Shown here: positions 7,675 to 13,699 of the stretch, piece by piece | Layout of the letters: every line of letters begins with the position of its first letter | Numbering within the stretch: the first letter of the stretch is position 1 | Assembly: GCA_937138955.1 (NCBI GenBank) | Contig: CAKZPJ010000174.1 | Span: 1-13,699, forward strand | Direction: 5' to 3' | Length of the DNA: 13,699 nucleotides | Source of the DNA: an uncultured Flammeovirgaceae bacterium | GTDB lineage: Bacteria > Bacteroidota > Bacteroidia > Cytophagales > Cyclobacteriaceae | The notes under the pieces: model-generated | Databases searched by the model: none | What the model was told of the DNA's origin: nothing | What the model saw: only the letters and a program-made list of their open reading frames with translations | Program-made: the position numbers and the translations under genes

Positions 7675-8943
7675 CTACCCTTTTCCTTTAAGCATCCGGT
7701 TCCAGTAGAACCAAGGTAAGAAGTACTTCTTCAGCAGCCACATACTCCAGCGCTCCTTGGTCGTATCAAAGGGAAACGAGGAGTCAGGTTGGTTGTCGTA
7801 GTCAAACTCAGCCAGCACCATGCGTCCGTAACGGGTCACTATGGGGCAGGAGCCGTAGCCGTGGTACTGAGGGTTCTTCATGAGATTGCTTTGCTGCTGC
7901 ATCACCGATAGTAGATTCTCAACTAAGATAGGAGCCTGCTTACGGACGGCCGCTCCAGTTTTAGCGTTCGGGGTACTAGATGCATCACCCAGTGAGAATA
8001 CGTTGGGGTAGCGGTTGTGCTGCAAGGTGTGCTTGTTCACATCTACCCAGCCGTAGGGGCTGTCCGGTACTGACAGCGGGCTTCGCTTGATAAAGTCGGG
8101 GGCACTTTGGGGAGGGGCGAGGTGCATCATCTCGTAGGGGATTACGACTTTAGAGTCACCTTCAGGGCGGATACCCAAATCCTGATCTTGCTTGCCCAGG
8201 CTGATCGGTAAGCGGTCTTCCTGGGTGATTTCGTATACTGCTTCCTTCTTCTCGGGTCTGATTTCTATCAGGTTATGAAAGAAGCGGGTATGGATATTAC
8301 GGGCGCGGATAATCTGGTTAAGAGTTTTGGCGATGTTCTTCATGCCAAAGAGCACGGAACCGGGGGTAGCAAAAATTACATTAGCGCGCTGACGGACACC
8401 TTGCTTTTCAAAGTAATCTTCGGCCAGGTACATGATCTTCTGGGGGGCACCACCGCACTTAATCGGCGTAGCAGGTTGGGTGAACAGTGCATTACCGACC
8501 CGAAAGTTCTGTAGTAGTTCCCAGGTGTACTCGGCGTAGCGAGGGTCGTAGTTACTGGTGAGCCCGTTTTTACCAATGCCTTCTTTCAAACCCGGAATAG
8601 CATCCCAATCCAGTTGAATGCCCGGGGCGGCTATCAGGTAGTTGTAGGAGTAGGTACGGCCTTCTTCCGTGCTAACCGTCTGTTGTTCCGGATCAATTTC
8701 CGAGGCGTGCTCCTTAATCCAGGTAGCCCCGGAGGGCATGACTTTCTTTTCTTCCCGGATGGTATTTTGTAAATCGTAAGTGCCGGCTCCTACTAATGTC
8801 CAGGCGGGTTGATAATAGTGCTTTTCCGAAGGTTCAATGATGCCAATATCCAGTGACTTATCTTTTTTTAGCAATTGGGCGGCTACGGTGATACCGGCGG
8901 TGCCTCCGCCAATAATTAGGATGTTGTGTTGGCTCGTTTTCAT
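7675..8943 (-). CDS. sqr: Type II sulfide:quinone oxidoreductase
   Basis: 422 residues. FAD enzyme that oxidises sulfide at the membrane, passing electrons to the quinone pool and sulfane sulfur to an acceptor. An FAD-binding Rossmann motif IIGGGTAGITVAA lies at residues 10-22, a second FAD motif (NVFSLGDASSTPNAKTGAA) in the C-terminal half. The protein has exactly two cysteines, Cys163 in PIKCGGAPQK and Cys366 in GSCPIVTRYGR; both contexts match the active-site pair of human-type (type II) SQR, while the third cysteine of type I enzymes is absent. The C-terminus (LLKKYFLPWFYWNRMLKGKG) is basic and aromatic, suited to monotopic membrane attachment. It follows the porin gene by 88 bases; that gap carries box 3, suggesting its own promoter in addition to operon read-through. 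NDH-2 and flavocytochrome c sulfide dehydrogenase are alternatives, less likely given the cysteine contexts. Confidence 0.88.
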   Translation of the reverse strand: MKTSQHNILIIGGGTAGITVAAQLLKKDKSLDIGIIEPSEKHYYQPAWTLVGAGTYDLQNTIREEKKVMPSGATWIKEHASEIDPEQQTVSTEEGRTYSYNYLIAAPGIQLDWDAIPGLKEGIGKNGLTSNYDPRYAEYTWELLQNFRVGNALFTQPATPIKCGGAPQKIMYLAEDYFEKQGVRQRANVIFATPGSVLFGMKNIAKTLNQIIRARNIHTRFFHNLIEIRPEKKEAVYEITQEDRLPISLGKQDQDLGIRPEGDSKVVIPYEMMHLAPPQSAPDFIKRSPLSVPDSPYGWVDVNKHTLQHNRYPNVFSLGDASSTPNAKTGAAVRKQAPILVENLLSVMQQQSNLMKNPQYHGYGSCPIVTRYGRMVLAEFDYDNQPDSSFPFDTTKERWSMWLLKKYFLPWFYWNRMLKGKG

Positions 8944-8995
8944 AGTGCTTGGGGAGTTTTAGGTTTAATAAAACAATTACTGAATGAAAAGACAA

Positions 8996-9007
8996 TGACC
9001 TAAATCA
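8996..9007. promoter_or_regulatory. FNR/DNR-like box 3 upstream of sqr
   Basis: TGACCTAAATCA (on the minus strand TGATTTAGGTCA) lies 52 bases before the sqr start codon, in the 88-base gap after the porin gene. On the minus strand it is followed about 16 bases later by TAATTGTTTTATT, which loosely resembles a Bacteroidota -7 element; that spacing would place the box near -40, where class II Fnr-type activators bind. Same 12-base pattern as boxes 1 and 2. Confidence 0.5.
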
Positions 9008-9031
9008 GTGAGGGGCGTTGGTTAGCTAGTA

Positions 9032-10393
9032 TCAAAAGTCATAGTTGAAGATGAGGTTAAAGATAGCGATGTTGACCTTATTGGAAACAAATCGGGGATC
9101 ATCGTAAGTATTGCCCTGCGCGATTTTGTAGGCAACCAGAAGCTCCAGACCTAGCTTATCCCAGTCCCCCTTAAAATCGTAAAACGAATTCAAGTTTAGC
9201 TGATGGTAAGCCGGGATTCCGTACTTGTTATTCTGACTATCCCGTACATCCTGACTGTGATAAAAACCGTAGCCGCCGATAACGCGAATATTTCTGAAAC
9301 CACTGTAACTTGACTCAAGCAACACCGACCAACTATCGGCAAAGCCTTCCTGCCGCTCCCGCTTCTGAAAGGTATACAGCGCATCCCGGCCCCACTCGCG
9401 GGGAAAGAGGTACTGTCCCCCGGGCAAAATCCGCGTGAACGCTAGCGCAAAACTTTGGTGATTAGACGAATACGTGCTACGTAAGCCGAATAGGTGGGTC
9501 TGAAAGTCGGGTGAAAAGTAGGTTAGGCTAGGATCAGAGTTTCCCCCATCACCCCAAGGAGTTTCCCAAATGTATTGTCCCTCCCAGCGTAGCTTTCGCC
9601 CTGAGCTCCAGGTTTTTTCTAGCGATACGTCAGCGTAGAGTGCATTGAAGACATTCACGAAAGCGTAGTTCCAGAGCCTGGCCTGGAAAGCCGGGTTGGG
9701 TTGAAACGAAATATTTTGAATGAATAATCCGGGAGATGTGATATTACCCTGGTAGTTGCCCGCTTCGCCCAACGCGCTTCTTCCTTCAGGGTACCAGCCT
9801 ACGGAGTTCTGCGTTTTGTACCACTGAGCGGTGGAGCGCGGAGCAATCGCGTGGATGTACCCCGCTGTAAGTTCCCAGTGGGGAAATAGGGTGTTCTGAT
9901 ACCAAATACCTTGCTCCAGAGTGGGGATCATTCGGCCATCCTGGGGATTGAGCATGGGGGTTTTCAGGAGCATTCGGCCGATCTTGATAAGTTGGCCACG
10001 GTTGGAGTATTGTAGGTAAGCTTCACCCAGTAAAAATATAAACCGGTTATTAGGGTTAGCCACATCAAACAGCCCTAATTCGTAGCGGCTCAGCCGATTG
10101 GTAGCCGGGGCCCGTTCGGATAAGTCACTAATTCCTACATTAAAGGAGGTATACACTTTCGCACCCACCGAAAACCCTCGGTAAGAGCCGGAGGTAACCC
10201 CGATCTTTCCTCCCAAAGCCGCCGCATTAAAGTCTTTAAAATCTCCCTGGTTGACCGATGCCATCCAATAGTGACGAAGCTGTCCGGTTACTTTCGCCTT
10301 TTTCCACACCGAGGCCAGCGAATCGGATGACTGTCCCCAACTGCGGGAGGTTAATATGAGCAAGAAAAATACGATCAGTAGGTTACGGCTCAT
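9032..10393 (-). CDS. Outer-membrane beta-barrel porin, OprD-like
   Basis: 453 residues. Signal peptide MSRNLLIVFFLLILTSRSWG with likely cleavage before Q21. The rest alternates hydrophobic and polar residues with many aromatic residues, typical of a transmembrane beta-barrel, and ends in Phe (NLIFNYDF), the classic outer-membrane assembly signal. An early segment (TGQLRHYWM, then GGKIGVTSG and FSVGAKVYTS) resembles the start of OprD-family/Campylobacter-type porins, with GRM and LLKTPMLNPQDGRM-type segments also fitting. The start codon lies inside the end of tsdA (11-base overlap), so translation is probably coupled. This linkage suggests that it admits thiosulfate, tetrathionate or another sulfur anion (inference). 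The exact subfamily is uncertain; the outer-membrane barrel call is firm. Confidence 0.75.
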   Translation of the reverse strand: MSRNLLIVFFLLILTSRSWGQSSDSLASVWKKAKVTGQLRHYWMASVNQGDFKDFNAAALGGKIGVTSGSYRGFSVGAKVYTSFNVGISDLSERAPATNRLSRYELGLFDVANPNNRFIFLLGEAYLQYSNRGQLIKIGRMLLKTPMLNPQDGRMIPTLEQGIWYQNTLFPHWELTAGYIHAIAPRSTAQWYKTQNSVGWYPEGRSALGEAGNYQGNITSPGLFIQNISFQPNPAFQARLWNYAFVNVFNALYADVSLEKTWSSGRKLRWEGQYIWETPWGDGGNSDPSLTYFSPDFQTHLFGLRSTYSSNHQSFALAFTRILPGGQYLFPREWGRDALYTFQKRERQEGFADSWSVLLESSYSGFRNIRVIGGYGFYHSQDVRDSQNNKYGIPAYHQLNLNSFYDFKGDWDKLGLELLVAYKIAQGNTYDDPRFVSNKVNIAIFNLIFNYDF

Positions 10394-11441
10394 ACGTCTC
10401 TTTCAAGGTTTCGTAATAAGACATAATAGGGGGGAAGGGGCCGAACTGGTGCTGTACGGCCGGAAATGTATCCCGGTACGGACCGTAGGGTGCGTCCACG
10501 GGTTTAAGACTCAGATCGGGATAATCCAGTTTGGTATTCTTTTTTAAGGGCCGGGAGTGGGCATCAACGTAGGCCGCCACATCGTAGGCTTCCTCATCAG
10601 TCAGTAGCGGACGCTCCGCCGTAGATCCCAGTGGCATGTTCCCTTTGATAAAGTGGGCGGCTTTGATTAGTCGGTTCATCCCCGCCCCGTGGTTGTAGCT
10701 GTCGGCTCCCCACAGTGGTGGATACACGTACCCTCGCTGGTCACCGGCTTCGCCCACTCGTTGGCCAAGCCCATCATCACTGTGGCAAATGGCACATCGT
10801 TGTTCGTAAATATTTTTACCTGCTAATGTATCGGCCGCCCGGTTGGGCAAATTAATAGAAGCAAACCCCTGATAGCGATCCTTTGCCTCTTCCGGAACAT
10901 CTTCACTCAGCCACTGCATATAAGCAACCATCGACTGCATCTCTGGACTATTATCGGCCAGCCGCTGTCCGTTCATGCTTCGCTCCATGCAGCCGTTGAT
11001 CCGGTCTGCTATTGTACCGGTTTTTCCCTCCCGCCCCCGAAACTGTGGGAAGCGCTGAAATACCCCGACAAAAGAGGCAGCTCCGGCTTTAGTGCCTGAT
11101 TCCAGATGGCAATTCTTGCAAGCAAGATTATTACCCGCATAAATTTGCTGAGGGTTGTCCAGTTCCGGCCCCAAGTGCTTATACGTCTCGGTGATTAATG
11201 CGTATCCGTACCTGACCTGGTCGCTTTCGGATCCATCGGGTAAGTCGCTATTGACATCCTTAGGGGCCCACGCCGGTTGCGCAACCCACGTAGTTGGCGT
11301 GGGCTTAGAAGGAGAAGTATCAGCAATGGGTTTGTCTTGCCCATTGGGAAGGTACAGTACCAATACCCCGACGGTCACCATCATTACCATGACCACCACG
11401 GCTATCGTGAGCTTAACAATCTGAAGTAAGCGTTGGAACAT
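10383..11441 (-). CDS. tsdA: Membrane-anchored diheme thiosulfate dehydrogenase / tetrathionate reductase TsdA
   Basis: 352 residues. TsdA couples two thiosulfates to tetrathionate in the periplasm, or the reverse, exchanging electrons through two c-type hemes. N-terminal membrane anchor at residues 11-31. Heme 1 site is CKNCH (108-112); the family's unusual distal Cys ligand is Cys151 within DRINGCMERSMNG, a strong TsdA signature, preceded by the FVGVFQRFPQFRGR segment. Heme 2 site is CAICH (216-220), with Met269 in IKGNMPLG as likely distal ligand. The residue before this Met is Asn268, as I recall for Campylobacter jejuni TsdA, rather than the Lys of Allochromatium vinosum, which may favour the reductive direction. 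No separate TsdB cytochrome is in the window; the anchor may let it dock directly with membrane partners. It starts 46 bases after the transporter gene pair and overlaps the porin start. SoxA is excluded by the diheme layout and the INGC motif. Confidence 0.92.
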   Translation of the reverse strand: MFQRLLQIVKLTIAVVVMVMMVTVGVLVLYLPNGQDKPIADTSPSKPTPTTWVAQPAWAPKDVNSDLPDGSESDQVRYGYALITETYKHLGPELDNPQQIYAGNNLACKNCHLESGTKAGAASFVGVFQRFPQFRGREGKTGTIADRINGCMERSMNGQRLADNSPEMQSMVAYMQWLSEDVPEEAKDRYQGFASINLPNRAADTLAGKNIYEQRCAICHSDDGLGQRVGEAGDQRGYVYPPLWGADSYNHGAGMNRLIKAAHFIKGNMPLGSTAERPLLTDEEAYDVAAYVDAHSRPLKKNTKLDYPDLSLKPVDAPYGPYRDTFPAVQHQFGPFPPIMSYYETLKETYEP

Positions 11442-11487
11442 GATTGCTACTATTAAAAGCGAGTTGCGCTCATTTTAACTTTATTTT

Positions 11488-11904
11488 CTAATGAGGCAGT
11501 CGGGACCGCAGTAGACCGTATACCCAGGTACCGGCGAGGGCACTAAGCAACACCACTACAATAACCGAATAGCCATACCCAATGAGGGTGTAGATAGGCC
11601 CAGGGCAAGCACCGACCATCGACCACCCTAACCCGAAGATAATGCCTCCCAGCAAGTAGCGGGCGATGCTTCGGTTTTTAGGGGTGAACTCAATCAACTG
11701 GCCTCGGATTGATTTTAGCTTACGTCGTTTAATCCAGGCAATGCCGATGATTCCTAGTAGCACCGCCGAGCCAATGACCCCGTACATATGGAAGGAATCA
11801 AACAAAAACATTTCCTGGATACGGTACCAGGATACTACTTCTGATTTGGTTAGAACAATTCCGAAAAAGATGCCGACTGCAAAAAACGATACGTATTTTC
11901 TCAT
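11488..11904 (-). CDS. YeeE/YedE (DUF6691-type) half transporter, second subunit
   Basis: 138 residues, about four membrane helices. The hallmark GWSMVGACPGP motif lies around residues 93-103, with Cys100. This family (also called PmpB-like) provides half of the YeeE/YedE channel; TsuA of this superfamily imports thiosulfate by handing it between conserved cysteines. The ATG at 11904 lies 12 bases after the stop of the partner gene, so the two are co-transcribed. Placement directly before tsdA points to thiosulfate or a related sulfur species as cargo (inference). Selenium or other sulfur compounds are possible cargos, and direction cannot be read from sequence. Confidence 0.85.
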   Translation of the reverse strand: MRKYVSFFAVGIFFGIVLTKSEVVSWYRIQEMFLFDSFHMYGVIGSAVLLGIIGIAWIKRRKLKSIRGQLIEFTPKNRSIARYLLGGIIFGLGWSMVGACPGPIYTLIGYGYSVIVVVLLSALAGTWVYGLLRSRLPH

Positions 11905-11916
11905 GGTGTATTTAAT

Positions 11917-12483
11917 TTATAGCATAAGTAGCCAGGGTAGAATAAAATAGGTCATGGTGAGGCCCCCGATAAAGAACCCGATCACCGCTACCAGGGAAGG
12001 CCATTGGAGGTTACTCAACCCACTGATGGCGTGCCCCGATGTGCAGCCCCCGGCGTAGCGGGCTCCGAACCCTACCAGGAACCCGCCCCCGATCAGCATG
12101 ATCAACCCCCGCAGGGATAGCAATCCTTCCCAACTAAAAATACTTTCGGGCAGGTAATCCGCTCCGGGTTTTTCTATTCCCAGTGTCTGCAAATGGGTCA
12201 CGGTGGAAGCGGCCAGATCAATAGGTTCGGGGTTGGCCAGCCATTGGGCGGCCACGAACCCGCCTACCATCGCCCCGGCTACAAAAGCCAGGTTCCAGGC
12301 CTGCTCCTTCCAATCGAAGCGAAAAAAATCGCTGGTTTTACCGGCCCCCATGGCCGAGCAACTGGTACGTAGGGTGGAAGACACCCCAAAGCTCTTTCCC
12401 AGGTACAGTAGGATAAACATAGTTAAGGCAATCAGCGGCCCAGCCACGTACCACGGCCAGGACTGACTAAGTTCAGTCAGCAT
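11917..12483 (-). CDS. YeeE/YedE (DUF395) half transporter, first subunit
   Basis: 188 residues, with several hydrophobic helices (about 13-28, 67-85, 118-133, 158-185). Two family motifs carry conserved cysteines: TLRTSCSAMG (Cys42) and GGFLVGFGARYAGGCTSGHA (Cys147). Together with Cys100 of the next gene they give the three-cysteine set expected of a YeeE/YedE thiosulfate conduit, but split over two proteins. It follows the thioredoxin gene by 88 bases containing a hairpin. A start at the ATG at 12483 gives a complete first helix. Role: inner-membrane passage of thiosulfate or sulfur (family knowledge plus context). Confidence 0.88.
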   Translation of the reverse strand: MLTELSQSWPWYVAGPLIALTMFILLYLGKSFGVSSTLRTSCSAMGAGKTSDFFRFDWKEQAWNLAFVAGAMVGGFVAAQWLANPEPIDLAASTVTHLQTLGIEKPGADYLPESIFSWEGLLSLRGLIMLIGGGFLVGFGARYAGGCTSGHAISGLSNLQWPSLVAVIGFFIGGLTMTYFILPWLLML

Positions 12484-12525
12484 ATAATTAATGATTTGAA
12501 TTTTACGTTACTCAATACAATTTAT

Positions 12526-12567
12526 GAAGAGGGGCGGGATGTCAACACACCCAGTCTCACCCTCTTC
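12526..12567 (-). other. Intercistronic hairpin between the thioredoxin and transporter genes
   Basis: GAAGAGGG (12526-12533) and CCCTCTTC (12560-12567) are perfect 8-bp complements around a 26-base loop. Within the loop, GGGTGT and ACATCCC (minus strand) can pair with one bulge, giving a longer imperfect stem. It starts 4 bases after the thioredoxin stop on the minus strand. No U tract follows, so it looks like an mRNA-stability or partial attenuation element rather than a full terminator. Confidence 0.4.
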
Positions 12568-12571
12568 GTTA

Positions 12572-12871
12572 TTACGCCTGCAAAACCCCCAGCAGTTGCT
12601 GAGTCGGAATTACTCCCGACTGTCGCCACTTCACTTTTCCATCCTTAAAAAGTATCAGGGTAGGAACACTCCGCACCTGATACTGATGGGCTAGTTGGGG
12701 ATTCTGGTCTACGTCGATCTTAACAATCTTTACCCCAGCACCCACGGTTGCTTTAACCTCCTTGAGAATAGGGGCAATAGCCTTACACGGTTCACACCAT
12801 GCTGCCGAAAAGTCAATAAGGACTGGTGTATCCGACTGTATTAATTGCCTAAATTTCCCTTTTTGCTTCAT
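12572..12871 (-). CDS. Thioredoxin with WCEPC active site
   Basis: 99 residues, slightly short of the ~105-110 typical for thioredoxin, with the same fold pattern: beta strand VLIDFSAAWCEPCK with redox cysteines 26 and 29, then KIVKIDVDQNP and the cis-proline loop SVPTLILFKDG. No signal peptide, so cytoplasmic. The usual WCGPC is replaced by WCEPC: Glu instead of Gly in the active site should shift redox potential or partner choice. It starts two bases after the stop of the CstB-like gene (12872-12873 between them), a tight coupling that suggests it reduces or accepts sulfur from that enzyme's persulfide (inference). Confidence 0.93.
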   Translation of the reverse strand: MKQKGKFRQLIQSDTPVLIDFSAAWCEPCKAIAPILKEVKATVGAGVKIVKIDVDQNPQLAHQYQVRSVPTLILFKDGKVKWRQSGVIPTQQLLGVLQA

Positions 12872-12873
12872 GG

Positions 12874-13699
12874 TTAGGCTTCTTGTTCTTGATCTTGAAA
12901 TTCCTTTACCGTCTCGCTCAGGTCATAGACTTGGGCATCGGGAAGTTCCTTTTCTAGAATACTGAAACCGGCCGCCGAGCGGTACCCTCCGGCACAATGT
13001 ACGACCACGGGCTTACTGGTATCTACTTCCGTCACCCGCTCGGAAAGTTCCGGTAAGGGAATATTGACCGCATTCTCAAACAGCTTATCATCCTGGGCTT
13101 CTGATGCATTACGGATATCTACAATAGTATAGTCCTCTGGATTTGATTTAAAATGCTCCACATCTAGCGAAGGGCTCTTTTCCGCTAACGGTTGCTGTAC
13201 GACCACCGCTCCCTTTACGTGGGGTTCGTAGCCGATCTTGGCCGTCCGGCGTAGTGCTTTATCCAACTGCTCCTCGCTGTCAACTACCAGGTAAAAAGGC
13301 TTTTCGGGCGTGACCAGTGAACCGAGCCAAGTCTCAAATTTTCCGTCTTCCTGGATATTGATCGCCCCCTTAATATGCCCCTGCTTGAACACGTCTTCCG
13401 AGCGGGCATCAACTACAACCCTTCCGTTTGCCTCAATCTCATCAGCCGATAGGCGGGGAATGTTTTGCAAGCTTTCTTCCAACGACTTGGCCCCTTCCCG
13501 GTTTACTTCCACATCGTAAGGGAAGTACTGGGGCACAAAGGGCTGGTCGGCCAGCAGGGCTTCCACGAATTTGTCCTCTTCCTCAATCTTAAAGGCCCAG
13601 TTCTGTTCTTTTTCTTTTCCGATAGTGCTAAAGGTTTCCGGTCCCATATTTTTCCCGCAGAGCGAGCCGGCTCCGTGGGCGGGGTAGAGCACCACATCG
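12874..13699 (-). CDS. CstB-like MBL-rhodanese persulfide-processing protein (5' part outside window)
   Basis: The C-terminal ~274 residues of a gene that continues past the right edge. The visible part opens with the end of a metallo-beta-lactamase fold (DVVLYPAHGAGSLCGKN), whose catalytic HxHxDH portion must lie outside. Two rhodanese domains follow. The first (~80-165 of the visible part; VVVDARSEDVFKQGHIKGA) has no cysteine where the active loop should be and is a pseudo-rhodanese. The second (~175-270) has the catalytic loop HCAGGYRSA, Cys234 of the visible part. MBL - pseudo-rhodanese - rhodanese is the architecture of Staphylococcus CstB, a non-heme iron persulfide dioxygenase/sulfurtransferase that yields thiosulfate. 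That role fits the downstream tsdA and sqr. A plain MBL-rhodanese of other specificity is possible, since the metal site is not visible. The apparent GTG start at 13695 is an artefact of the edge; the frame stays open. Confidence 0.88.
   Translation of the reverse strand, partial: DVVLYPAHGAGSLCGKNMGPETFSTIGKEKEQNWAFKIEEEDKFVEALLADQPFVPQYFPYDVEVNREGAKSLEESLQNIPRLSADEIEANGRVVVDARSEDVFKQGHIKGAINIQEDGKFETWLGSLVTPEKPFYLVVDSEEQLDKALRRTAKIGYEPHVKGAVVVQQPLAEKSPSLDVEHFKSNPEDYTIVDIRNASEAQDDKLFENAVNIPLPELSERVTEVDTSKPVVVHCAGGYRSAAGFSILEKELPDAQVYDLSETVKEFQDQEQEA

Noticed and set aside
1..13699. CRISPR array, tRNA, rRNA, insertion sequence or phage attachment site
   Set aside because: No regularly spaced direct repeats, cloverleaf, transposase or flanking terminal repeats were seen by eye on either strand.

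Overview
This window looks like chromosomal DNA of a Bacteroidota bacterium, probably a marine Cytophagales-type organism. The first gene ends in a type IX secretion (T9SS) C-terminal sorting domain, a hallmark of this phylum. Most starts lack a clear Shine-Dalgarno sequence, and the rest of the gene content fits. Family assignments come from motifs read directly in the translations; no database search was possible.

Layout, left to right. Positions 1-354 hold no gene I can support, only a degraded-looking reading frame. Positions 355-4740 (+) encode a 1461-residue secreted mosaic protein: signal peptide, discoidin-like domain, four copies of a ~110-residue beta module, an unassigned central domain with an HNYGHQLE motif, two PKD domains, a CBM36/60-like module and the T9SS signal. 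A strong bidirectional terminator (4784-4811) separates it from the convergent ppsA (4843-7242, -), phosphoenolpyruvate synthase. The region upstream of ppsA carries two FNR/DNR-like boxes and a small one-helix membrane protein gene (7456-7617, +).

The right half, all on the minus strand from the window edge (13699) down to 7675, reads as a sulfur-oxidation locus. In transcription order it holds: a CstB-like MBL-rhodanese protein (5' end outside the window), a thioredoxin with a WCEPC active site, two half-size YeeE/YedE sulfur transporters, a membrane-anchored TsdA diheme thiosulfate dehydrogenase, an outer-membrane porin overlapping tsdA by 11 bases, and a type II sulfide:quinone oxidoreductase. 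A third FNR/DNR-like box sits in front of the last gene.

Inferred joint function: SQR oxidises sulfide and passes sulfane sulfur to a thiol. The CstB-like enzyme turns persulfide into sulfite/thiosulfate, with thioredoxin as reductant or acceptor. The YeeE/YedE pair and the porin move sulfur anions across the two membranes, and TsdA interconverts thiosulfate and tetrathionate while exchanging electrons with the respiratory chain. Each enzyme family is known; the compact combination with a dedicated porin, and the shared box TGAYSTAARTCA, are the most interesting points.
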